The translations under genes were made by a program, and so were the position numbers. Of a stretch of DNA of 64,000 nucleotides, positions 57,292 to 64,000 are shown in pieces. Source of the DNA: Gammaproteobacteria bacterium (lineage in GTDB: Bacteria > Pseudomonadota > Gammaproteobacteria > GRL18); the NCBI GenBank assembly GCA_016744375.1, contig JADGEM010000005.1:9632-73631 (forward strand), given 5' to 3'. How positions within the stretch are numbered: position 1 is the first letter of the stretch; each line of letters opens with the position of its first letter. The notes beneath the pieces were generated by a model that saw nothing but the letters and a program-made list of their open reading frames with translations, had not been told where the DNA came from and made no database searches.

Positions 57292-59514
57292 GTGATCCTG
57301 GTAAAAAACCTGATAATTCAAATCATTATTGCTCTGTCAGTTGGTCTGGTTTGTTGGGTGTCCCATTTGTATCGTTTTCCTCAACATGCAGTACCCATGC
57401 TGGTCCTTGGCTCTGGAGTTGTTCTGGGTTTGTTGTATCGTATGGGCTACCGGGTTATCCCGGCATTATTTATTGGCTTGTTTATTTGTCACTTCCAGAT
57501 TATTGGATATCGCTTTCTGGTTTCATTCTGGCTATCCTCTACGATGCTGATTTCGGGCTGGCTTTCATTGCTATATGTGCGCCGTTTTTTCAGTGATGAT
57601 CTGATTGATCGACCCGTTCATAACTATTTGCACTTTTACGTCGCGGCGATGTTGATTGCACCTATGAGTAAATTGCTGCTGGATATACCATTAATCTTAT
57701 TAATTGACCGTGTGGATATTCTTGAGGATATTCGCCTGTTTATTTTTTCCTATACTTTTGGTGAAGCATTGGGTGCACTGGTTTTTGCGCCGGCAATCAT
57801 ATTATTTGGTCAGCAATACCACCTCCGGTATGCTTATGCTGATTATTCCTCGGTAAAAATGGAGAAAATAGTCTGGTTGGCTATAGCGATGCTGCTGATA
57901 CTGCTGACTTTTATCTTAGGCAAGTATTTCTCTTTTACTGGCTTGTTGGATGCTGAGCTGTTGTTGTTTCCAATGATAGTATGGAGTGCATTGCGCCTGG
58001 GAGTTGTCTTTACCAATATTGCAGTTGCTATTATTTCATACACAGTTTTTACGTTTCATTTTTTTGGTATTGCCGGGACACCAAGAGAAATGAGCCCGCC
58101 CCATGTCTTAGGTATGCTGTTACTGATTATTACTCTGACAGTTCTGGGACAATTGGTGGCTGCGACAACGCTGGAGCGGCGTAAAAAAGAACTCAAGTTG
58201 GAGCAAGCAGTCCTTCATGATCCCATAACAGGGTTGCCGAATGTATTGTATTTACGCAAAAGTATGGAATCTGCCAGTCAGAGCAATCAGCCATCTGAGA
58301 GCAACTATATGTTGGGTTATATTGCAATTTGTAACTATGAGGCATTATTGCAAGGCTATGGCATTGAAGCTCGGAATACTCTTTATTGTCAGTTTGGTGG
58401 TTTTTTGCAGTTTGCTACGGACTCAGAAATAAAAATTTATCGTGTTAGTGGCCCTGTGTTTGCACTACTACTGGAAGATTCGTCAGAAAGTCCGGCCCTT
58501 AAGATAATGCATGACTTGTCAGAAAGAATTAAACAGTTTACTTTTATCTGGGATGAACATCCTTTTCATATCAATGCTGTTTCTTCAATGGTGCCGGCAA
58601 ATTACACCTCTGGTGAACTACATGGTCCTATAGAGCATGCGAGTGCATTAATTGAAAATGCCTATAAACTGGGCCACATTGGTAAGGTTATCGTTAACAA
58701 TAAAGATCAGGACAAAAAGGAACGTAAAGTTCGAGCTGACTGGTTAGGAAAAATTAATGAAGCTCTGATAAAAGATCAGTTTACTCTGGTTGCACAGCCT
58801 ATAGTCCCTATTGGTACAAGCAGAGTGACCTCAAAGAAGTATTCTTTTGAAATCCTGCTGCGACTGCATGGAAGTGATGGCAAATTAGAAATGCCGGATG
58901 AATTTATACCCTATGCAGAAAGTTTTAATTTGATGCTAAGTGTTGATCGATGGGTGATAAGACATGCTTTACAATGGTTGTCGTCTGTTGAGCTGAATCT
59001 CGGGAATGTTGGAACTTGTTCAATCAATCTTTCCGGACAGTCTGTTGCTGATCCAAAATTGTGCTCAGATATAGAAAAATTATTGCAAAAATATCAAGTT
59101 CCAGCAAAGAAAGTTTGCTTTGAAATAACGGAAACGGCCGCTATTGCTAATATGTATAATGCCACCAATCTTGTCACTCAGCTGCAGAAACTCGGCTGTT
59201 CTGTGGCTCTGGATGACTTTGGCAGTGGTTTGTCATCTTTTGAATATCTGAAAAAACTGCCAGTCAACATCTTGAAAATAGATGGTGAATTTATTCAAAA
59301 TATGCCGCAATCAAAAACAGACTATGCAATTGTCGATGCTGTCTGGAGAGTTGCAGAAACAATGAATCTGACAACGGTTGCCGAATATGTTGAGTCTGAA
59401 AAAATTCTGGACTATCTGTCTGAAATGGGGGTTAATTATGCGCAAGGTTTTTATACCGGTAGGCCGGTAAGCTTAGAGGAATTGCAACAGCAGATTAATG
59501 AATCATGCTCGTAG
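57292..59514 (+). CDS. Membrane cyclic di-GMP phosphodiesterase (MASE-like, degenerate GGDEF, EAL)
   Basis: A 740-residue protein from a GTG start (AAGG about 9 bases upstream). The first 300 residues have about eight hydrophobic segments, resembling a MASE1-type sensor. A GGDEF domain follows, but the catalytic motif is replaced by SGPVF (386-390), so it should not make cyclic di-GMP. The EAL domain, about 490-740, looks active: E520 in FEILLRLHG (EIL variant of EAL), NLSGQS, FEITETAA, D641-D642 in LDDFGSGLSSFEYL, LKIDGEF and AEYVES. Predicted function: phosphodiesterase responding to a membrane signal. It could oppose the diguanylate cyclase at 25355-26653. Confidence 0.93.
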   Translation: MILVKNLIIQIIIALSVGLVCWVSHLYRFPQHAVPMLVLGSGVVLGLLYRMGYRVIPALFIGLFICHFQIIGYRFLVSFWLSSTMLISGWLSLLYVRRFFSDDLIDRPVHNYLHFYVAAMLIAPMSKLLLDIPLILLIDRVDILEDIRLFIFSYTFGEALGALVFAPAIILFGQQYHLRYAYADYSSVKMEKIVWLAIAMLLILLTFILGKYFSFTGLLDAELLLFPMIVWSALRLGVVFTNIAVAIISYTVFTFHFFGIAGTPREMSPPHVLGMLLLIITLTVLGQLVAATTLERRKKELKLEQAVLHDPITGLPNVLYLRKSMESASQSNQPSESNYMLGYIAICNYEALLQGYGIEARNTLYCQFGGFLQFATDSEIKIYRVSGPVFALLLEDSSESPALKIMHDLSERIKQFTFIWDEHPFHINAVSSMVPANYTSGELHGPIEHASALIENAYKLGHIGKVIVNNKDQDKKERKVRADWLGKINEALIKDQFTLVAQPIVPIGTSRVTSKKYSFEILLRLHGSDGKLEMPDEFIPYAESFNLMLSVDRWVIRHALQWLSSVELNLGNVGTCSINLSGQSVADPKLCSDIEKLLQKYQVPAKKVCFEITETAAIANMYNATNLVTQLQKLGCSVALDDFGSGLSSFEYLKKLPVNILKIDGEFIQNMPQSKTDYAIVDAVWRVAETMNLTTVAEYVESEKILDYLSEMGVNYAQGFYTGRPVSLEELQQQINESCS

Positions 59515-59523
59515 TGATAAATA

Positions 59524-59943
59524 TTATTGGTGAGCCGTTTGTTTTTTTTGATTTCTGCGTTTTAACAAGAAACTGTGATTGTTTTCAGGATTATTAAAAT
59601 AATCGCTTTTTAATACTAATAAGTAATGGGCAATTTTGTTTGCTTCTTTATCAGACATGGTTTTAAATACAGGCATTTTGGAGTGTCCGTGTTGATCCCC
59701 TTCTTTGATATACCGGATGAGCTCTGATATATTTTTATTTGTACTGATATTGGCTGGGGCGCCTTTAAGAAACAGTCCGGTGCCATCATTATTATGGCAA
59801 CCAGCACAATGAGAATTAAAAAAATCTTTTCCAGTCAGGAGGTTTGGGTGATTATGCTGGTCTTTGTCACATGCAATTAATAATAAAAAGGCGCTAAGTA
59901 ATAAGAAAAGTGACAGTTTTTGTGAAAAAGAATTAAATATCAT
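59524..59943 (-). CDS. Lipoprotein c-type cytochrome
   Basis: A 139-residue protein with lipobox LLIAC (C25), so it is probably anchored in a membrane and periplasm-facing. One c-type haem site is present, CAGCH at 46-50, with the axial Met in SKMPVFKTMSD (M90). The pattern HCAGCHNNDGTGLFLKGAP and MSDKEANKIAHYLLVL is that of small class I cytochromes. The tail is rich in Asn, Lys and Gln. The electron partner cannot be inferred. Confidence 0.9.
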   Translation of the reverse strand: MIFNSFSQKLSLFLLLSAFLLLIACDKDQHNHPNLLTGKDFFNSHCAGCHNNDGTGLFLKGAPANISTNKNISELIRYIKEGDQHGHSKMPVFKTMSDKEANKIAHYLLVLKSDYFNNPENNHSFLLKRRNQKKQTAHQ

Positions 59944-60143
59944 AAGTCTTTTCTGATTGATAAAATATAAAATTATTGTATCCTTAACTAACTAGGCAGT
60001 TTATTGACTTCCGTCAAGGAATATATTTAATAGAAACGCCAAAATGTTGCAAGGAGTCTTTTCAAGCTTAGTAGGGGGTTCCTGATTTGCAACCTTAAAA
60101 CAATCGCCATAATATCAATCACCATATAAAACAGGAATGAATC

Positions 60144-60521
60144 ATGTTTAGCTGGTTTTTAAAATTACTGGGAATTGACGAAGACAGATCCAATACGTCA
60201 GGAAATTCTTACTTGGACAGCAGTACAAAAGAGACAGGAAGTTCTTCAGTTGAAACCGTTGAAGTTAAAGCAGCGGTTGATGAAACTTCTGCTGATAAAA
60301 CGAAAGAAGAACCCAGAACGGTGCAGGAAAAAACAGTTGATTCAACTGAAACTGAGCCAGAGTCTTTGGCTGCTGAGTTCCCGAGTTTAAAAGCAAATTA
60401 TATCAAAGTGCTTGAAGAGGGTGGTTTTAAAACAAAGGCTGCAGTTGACAAAGCCAGTGATAAAGAGCTTCTGGAACTTAAAGGTATAGGCAAAGCAAGT
60501 TTGAAAATCTTACGAGGATAA
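60144..60521 (+). CDS. Small protein with C-terminal helix-hairpin-helix
   Basis: A 125-residue protein. The first 80 residues are low complexity and acidic (rich in Ser, Thr, Glu, Lys) after a hydrophobic start, MFSWFLKLLGID, that may bind the membrane. The last 45 residues (YIKVLEEGGFKTKAAVDKAS then LLELKGIGKASLKILRG) form a helix-hairpin-helix of the kind seen in DNA-binding tails and ribosomal-associated proteins. Function unknown. Confidence 0.75.
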   Translation: MFSWFLKLLGIDEDRSNTSGNSYLDSSTKETGSSSVETVEVKAAVDETSADKTKEEPRTVQEKTVDSTETEPESLAAEFPSLKANYIKVLEEGGFKTKAAVDKASDKELLELKGIGKASLKILRG

Positions 60522-60558
60522 GACCTCTTTTATAAAAAATACGTCCTTATTTTAGTGC

Positions 60559-60589
60559 TGGGAGGGTAGGCATCCTGCCTATCCTCCCA
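60559..60589. terminator. Strong hairpin in the convergent gap before fumarase
   Basis: TGGGAGGGTAGGCA and TGCCTATCCTCCCA pair over 14 bases with one G-T type mismatch and a 3-base loop. It lies between the convergent HhH protein and fumarase genes and probably ends transcription from both sides, although T tracts are short. Confidence 0.7.
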
Positions 60590-60613
60590 AGAGTGAAAGG
60601 AGGCGTTTTGATG

Positions 60614-62131
60614 TTATTTTCTGATGAGTTTTGACCACTTTTCCGGTCCGGTTTTGTGTACTGACTCGCCATGCACATCCACACCCACAGTGACAGGCAT
60701 ATCCTTCACTTCAAATTCATAAATGGCTTCCATCCCCAGTTCTTCATAGGCAATCACTGTTGATTTTTCTATGGCCTTAGAAATTAGATAAGCCGCGCCG
60801 CCTACGGCCGTCAGATAAACAGCCTGATGCTTCTTGATGGCTTCAATTGCAACAGGGCCGCGCTCTGCTTTTCCAACCATGCCGATTAAACCGGTTTCAG
60901 CTAGCATGGTTTCAGTGTATTTATCCATCCGTGTTGAGGTCGTAGGGCCAGCAGGACCAACGGACTCACCTTTAATCGCATCAACCGGTCCCACATAGTA
61001 GATAAAGCGATTTTTAAAATTAACACCTTCAGGTAAATCTTCACCTCTGGCCAGTGTGTCAACAATACGCTTATGAGCGGCATCTCGGCCTGTTAGCAGT
61101 TTACCGCTGAGTAAGAGTTGATCGCCGGGTTTCCATTTCTTAATCTCTTCCTGGGTAATGGTGTCTAAGTTAACGTGATGTGATTCTGGAGATGCGGACC
61201 AGGTCACTTCAGGCCAGTCTCCCAGTTTTGGTGGTGTTAATTCAGCCGGTCCTGAACCATCAAGAGTAAAATGAGTATGCCGGGTAGCGGCACAATTTGG
61301 GATGATTGCAACCGGTAATGATGCCGCGTGTGTGGGATAATCCAATACTTTGACATCCACTACTGTCGTCAGCCCACCTAATCCTTGTGCACCAACACCC
61401 AGGGCATTGATTTTTTCATAAAGTTCAAGGCGAAGCTCTTCAGGCCTGCTTAATTTGTCTCCCTGATGTGATTTTATTATCAGTTCCTGAATATTAACGG
61501 GTTCCAGCAATGATTCTTTGGCAAGTAACATGGCTTTTTCAGGAGTACCGCCAATGCCGATACCCATAATGCCGGGAGGACACCAGCCGGCACCCATTTC
61601 AGTGACTGATTTTAATACCCACTCAACCAGATCGCTACTGGGGTTTAATGCAGCAAACTTTGCTTTATTTTCAGAGCCACCGCCTTTAGCGGCAATTTTA
61701 ACATGAACGGTATTTCCCGGTACGATTCGTGTGTGAATCACTGCCGGGGTATTATCGCGGGTGTTTTGTCTTGCTCCGGCGGGGTCAGCAAGAACTGAAG
61801 CCCTTAGAACATTATCAGGATTCAAATAAGCACGCCGAACCCCTTCATTGATCATATCTTCCAGGCCCATCTGACTGTCCCACTGAACATCCATGCCAAC
61901 GTCAATGAAAACCACAGCAATACCAGTATCCTGGCAAATCGGGCGGTGCCCCTCTGCACATAGGCGTGAATTAAACAAAATCTGGGCAATTGCATCTTTG
62001 GCTGCTGCAGATTGTTCCATCTCATAAGCCGCACCAAGAGCCTGAATATAGTCTTTCGGGTGATAATAAGAAATAAATTGCAAGGCATCAGCAATGCTCT
62101 TAATGAGATCGTCTTGTTTTATTCGTGTCAT
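60614..62131 (-). CDS. fumA: Fumarate hydratase class I
   Basis: Iron-sulfur enzyme of the TCA cycle (fumarate to malate). A 505-residue single-chain class I form. Cluster cysteines can be placed in the HRPICQDTGIA segment, in IPNCAATRHTHF and in the GSGP-AELTPP vicinity. MGAGWCPPGIMGIGIGGTPE, GLGGLTTVVDVKVLDYPTHA and the C-terminal GPAGPTTSTRMDKYTETMLA with VGVDVHGESVHKTGPEKW are diagnostic. The fumA symbol covers the class; fumB is equally possible. It is oxygen-sensitive in known members. Confidence 0.95.
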   Translation of the reverse strand: MTRIKQDDLIKSIADALQFISYYHPKDYIQALGAAYEMEQSAAAKDAIAQILFNSRLCAEGHRPICQDTGIAVVFIDVGMDVQWDSQMGLEDMINEGVRRAYLNPDNVLRASVLADPAGARQNTRDNTPAVIHTRIVPGNTVHVKIAAKGGGSENKAKFAALNPSSDLVEWVLKSVTEMGAGWCPPGIMGIGIGGTPEKAMLLAKESLLEPVNIQELIIKSHQGDKLSRPEELRLELYEKINALGVGAQGLGGLTTVVDVKVLDYPTHAASLPVAIIPNCAATRHTHFTLDGSGPAELTPPKLGDWPEVTWSASPESHHVNLDTITQEEIKKWKPGDQLLLSGKLLTGRDAAHKRIVDTLARGEDLPEGVNFKNRFIYYVGPVDAIKGESVGPAGPTTSTRMDKYTETMLAETGLIGMVGKAERGPVAIEAIKKHQAVYLTAVGGAAYLISKAIEKSTVIAYEELGMEAIYEFEVKDMPVTVGVDVHGESVHKTGPEKWSKLIRK

Positions 62132-62420
62132 AGTAGCTACTTTATTTAATTTAAATCAGATTAATCATAGCATATTATCAAAAAGGACGAAGTCCGTAAA
62201 AGAAGTCAGTAGTCTATAGTCGTCAGTTTGCTGTCAAAAGATGAAATAAAAAGCATTTAGAATGCAGTAGTAAAAGCTGCTGAACTTTACCTTGTTTCTA
62301 TTGACTTTGACGAATGATTATGGACAACGGACTTCTTTTTTTGTTAGTTCTGAAACAGGTAAATTATCAATAAACGACTATAGTTAGATTATATCTCTAT
62401 AAAAGAACCTGAGGATTTTT
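62132..62420. other. Intergenic region with distant inverted repeats
   Basis: No gene is visible in this 289-base gap between divergent fumA and the HDOD gene. GAAGTCCGT (62189-62197) and ACGGACTTC (62327-62335) form a perfect 9-base inverted repeat 129 bases apart, each with A or T runs beside it. This could be the ends of a degenerate mobile fragment or chance. A CTGAGGATTTTT ribosome site precedes the HDOD gene. Confidence 0.4.
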
Positions 62421-63284
62421 GTGTCAGAAGAATATTTGCAAACAATTCAGGCTTATGTGGGTAAAATGCCCAGCTTGTCAACAACGGTAACTAAAGTACT
62501 GGAAGTCTGTAATCAGCCGAATGTCTCACCGAATGACTTAAATAAAATTATTTCACTGGATCCTGTTCTAGCCGGCAATGTGCTTAAACTGATTAATTCT
62601 GCTTATTATTCATTACCGAATCATATCACCTCTTTGACCCGGGCAATTATCATATTGGGGGTTAATACAGTAAAAAATCTGTCTTTAAGTACTGCTGTTT
62701 TAGGACATATGAAAAAAGCACAACAGTCCAGCCTGGCGATGGATGATTTCTGGAAGCACTCTATCTGTGTTGGTGTGACGGCCAAGGCAATTGCCTCCAC
62801 ACAGCAAATACCTGCGAATCAGAGAGAGGAATTTTTTCTTGCGGGCTTATTGCATGATCTGGGTAAAATACCCATGGCTCACTGCTTTCCTGATGAGTAC
62901 TCACATTGTCTTGCTATTGCCAGGGAACAAAAAATATCACTTCATGAGTCAGAAGTGTCTATATTCGGATTTAATCATCAACATTGCGGTGCAATTATTG
63001 CCAGCAAATGGAAATTAAACGATAATATTGTAGGCACGATGAAATATCACCATGAGCCTGAAAAATCAGACATAGATCACAGACTTTTAATTTCCAGTGT
63101 GGCAATTGCTGATCTTTATGCTAATATTTTTGAAATGGGTTCTGCTGGCAATCATTTTGTTAGTGAAGAATATGTGGAGAGGCTTTTTGCATCAGGCAAA
63201 TTATCCTGGAAAGAGTTGACTCAGATGCACGAAGGCATTTATGAATCAATTGAAAAAGCCTCCATTTTCCTTCAGGTAAGTTAA
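62421..63284 (+). CDS. HDOD domain protein
   Basis: A 287-residue regulatory protein starting with GTG (GAGG about 9 bases upstream). The HDOD domain covers about residues 10-210: MPSLSTTVTKVLEVCNQPNV, LDPVLAGNVLKLINSAYYSL and ITSLTRAIIILGVNTVKNLS at the front and HDLGKIPMAHCFPDEY and HEPEKSDIDHRLLISSVAIA later. The family is found in signalling and stress responses and lacks the metal site of true HD hydrolases in most members. No output domain is attached. It is followed 39 bases later by an MBL-fold gene. Confidence 0.9.
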   Translation: MSEEYLQTIQAYVGKMPSLSTTVTKVLEVCNQPNVSPNDLNKIISLDPVLAGNVLKLINSAYYSLPNHITSLTRAIIILGVNTVKNLSLSTAVLGHMKKAQQSSLAMDDFWKHSICVGVTAKAIASTQQIPANQREEFFLAGLLHDLGKIPMAHCFPDEYSHCLAIAREQKISLHESEVSIFGFNHQHCGAIIASKWKLNDNIVGTMKYHHEPEKSDIDHRLLISSVAIADLYANIFEMGSAGNHFVSEEYVERLFASGKLSWKELTQMHEGIYESIEKASIFLQVS

Positions 63285-63323
63285 CTAATTTTTTAAGCCG
63301 AACAAGGCTACTAGGTCTGCAAT

Positions 63324-64000
63324 GTGAAAATGTTAATCAAGTTCTGGGGTGTTAGAGGTTCGATTCCTTGCCCGGGGGCTACTACAGTCAAGTATGGGGG
63401 CAATACTCCCTGTCTTGAAATCCGCTTTCCAGAGATCAATCGCCTGATTATCATCGATGCTGGTTCGGGGCTCAGAGAACTGGGAAACGAGCTGATGACA
63501 CGTTCAGACCCTGTTGAGGCACACCTTTTTCTGACCCATACTCATTGGGATCACATTATGGGTTTTCCTTTTTTTACCCCTGCTTACATACCTGGAACTC
63601 ACATTCGAGTTTATGGTCCTGTGACTTATGAGGAAGACACACTTGAGAAAGTCGTTGGTGGGCAAATGACCTATCGTTATTTTCCGATCAGGGAAGCTGA
63701 GCTGGCGGCCAATATCCAATATTTTAGCCTCAAAGAAGAAATAATTGATTTAGGTGACGGTATTATTGTAAAAACAAAATATCTTAACCATCCTGTGCTG
63801 TGTTTGGGGTATCGCATTGAGTATGAAGGAAAAGTCTTTTGTACGGCTTATGACACTGAAATTTTCCGCAATGTTTTTATTACAGATCCTAATGATCCTG
63901 ATTATGATGAAGATATGGCAGCTGAAGGCGACTTGGTTGCAAACGAACAAAATGCTATGATTGAGCAGTTCTACGAAGGTGCTGATCTGTTGGTACATGA
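63324..64000 (+). CDS. MBL-fold metallo-hydrolase (3' end outside window)
   Basis: The frame opens at GTG 63324 (TAGGT element 8 bases upstream) or ATG 63330 and remains open to the window edge, giving about 225 visible residues. The start, KFWGVRGSIPCPGATTVKYG, and the zinc motif LTHTHWDHIMGFPFF with H72, H74, D76 and H77 identify an MBL-fold hydrolase of the cyclic-phosphodiesterase (PhnP-like) or RNase Z-like type. A later metal region is near TAYDTE. It follows the HDOD gene on the same strand and is probably cotranscribed with it, which hints at a signalling role (inference). Confidence 0.92.
   Translation, partial: MKMLIKFWGVRGSIPCPGATTVKYGGNTPCLEIRFPEINRLIIIDAGSGLRELGNELMTRSDPVEAHLFLTHTHWDHIMGFPFFTPAYIPGTHIRVYGPVTYEEDTLEKVVGGQMTYRYFPIREAELAANIQYFSLKEEIIDLGDGIIVKTKYLNHPVLCLGYRIEYEGKVFCTAYDTEIFRNVFITDPNDPDYDEDMAAEGDLVANEQNAMIEQFYEGADLLVH

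Noticed and set aside
63357-63367. GGTTCGATTCC resembling a tRNA T-arm
   Set aside because: It encodes the conserved VRGSIP segment of the MBL hydrolase, and no acceptor, D or anticodon arm can be folded around it.

Overview
The window looks like ordinary chromosome from an AT-rich gammaproteobacterium. The evidence is gene content and order: dapF-DUF484-xerC, hslVU-DUF971, ubiE-ubiJ-ubiB, coaBC-dut-algC-argB-slmA, and the E. coli-like details of OxyR, HslU and XerC. A tkt-gap-pgk-pyk-fba block with a CbbA-type class II aldolase, an S-adenosylhomocysteine hydrolase cycle, a TauE/SafE exporter and several small cytochromes recall sulfur-oxidising or autotrophic lineages. No RuBisCO or sulfur-oxidation gene is present, so that lifestyle is inference. 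No rRNA, tRNA, CRISPR array or intact insertion sequence was recognised.

Layout. 1-1.2 kb: C-terminally incomplete secreted trypsin-like protease with GC-rich lectin-like tandem repeats. 1.8-4.4 kb: dapF, a DUF484 gene and xerC. 4.4-9.8 kb: oxidative stress block, with katA behind a well-formed OxyR box, a 44-codon membrane gene, and a minus-strand run of adenylate cyclase, lipoprotein and oxyR. 9.8-12.4 kb: hslVU with a likely heat-shock promoter, then DUF971. 12.4-16.2 kb: a poorly characterised block holding an SMC/Rad50-like ATPase with a transmembrane hairpin in its coiled coil, two small partner genes and an exported metallo-hydrolase. 16.4-19.4 kb: ubiE-ubiJ-ubiB for ubiquinone synthesis.

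19.6-28.6 kb is accessory: ung, an ECF sigma/anti-sigma pair facing a DUF2282 (bufferin-like) gene and a DoxX gene, a PEP-CTERM protein, msrA, a diguanylate cyclase response regulator, a TauD-like oxygenase and radC. 28.7-34.7 kb: coaBC, dut, a membrane-tethered phosphomannomutase/phosphoglucomutase, argB and slmA. 36.7-40.3 kb: the metK-ahcY-metF methyl cycle operon on the minus strand. 41.4-48.6 kb: five genes of triose and pentose phosphate metabolism. 48.7-53.4 kb: purE, purK, trmO, a DUF1015 gene and purC. 53.6-64 kb: small redox and regulatory genes, a membrane EAL phosphodiesterase, class I fumarase, an HDOD protein and a truncated metallo-hydrolase.

Two interspersed repeat families are visible. 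A pair of about 95-bp palindromic, MITE-like elements sits in two convergent gaps (19442-19533 and 54253-54349). A short repeat with core GGCTGAWGGCTC occurs at five gene borders, sometimes as tandem 21-22 bp arrays. The most interesting unexplained system is the membrane-hairpin ATPase operon at 13126-15350. The orphan bufferin locus, which lacks its usual maturation genes, comes next.
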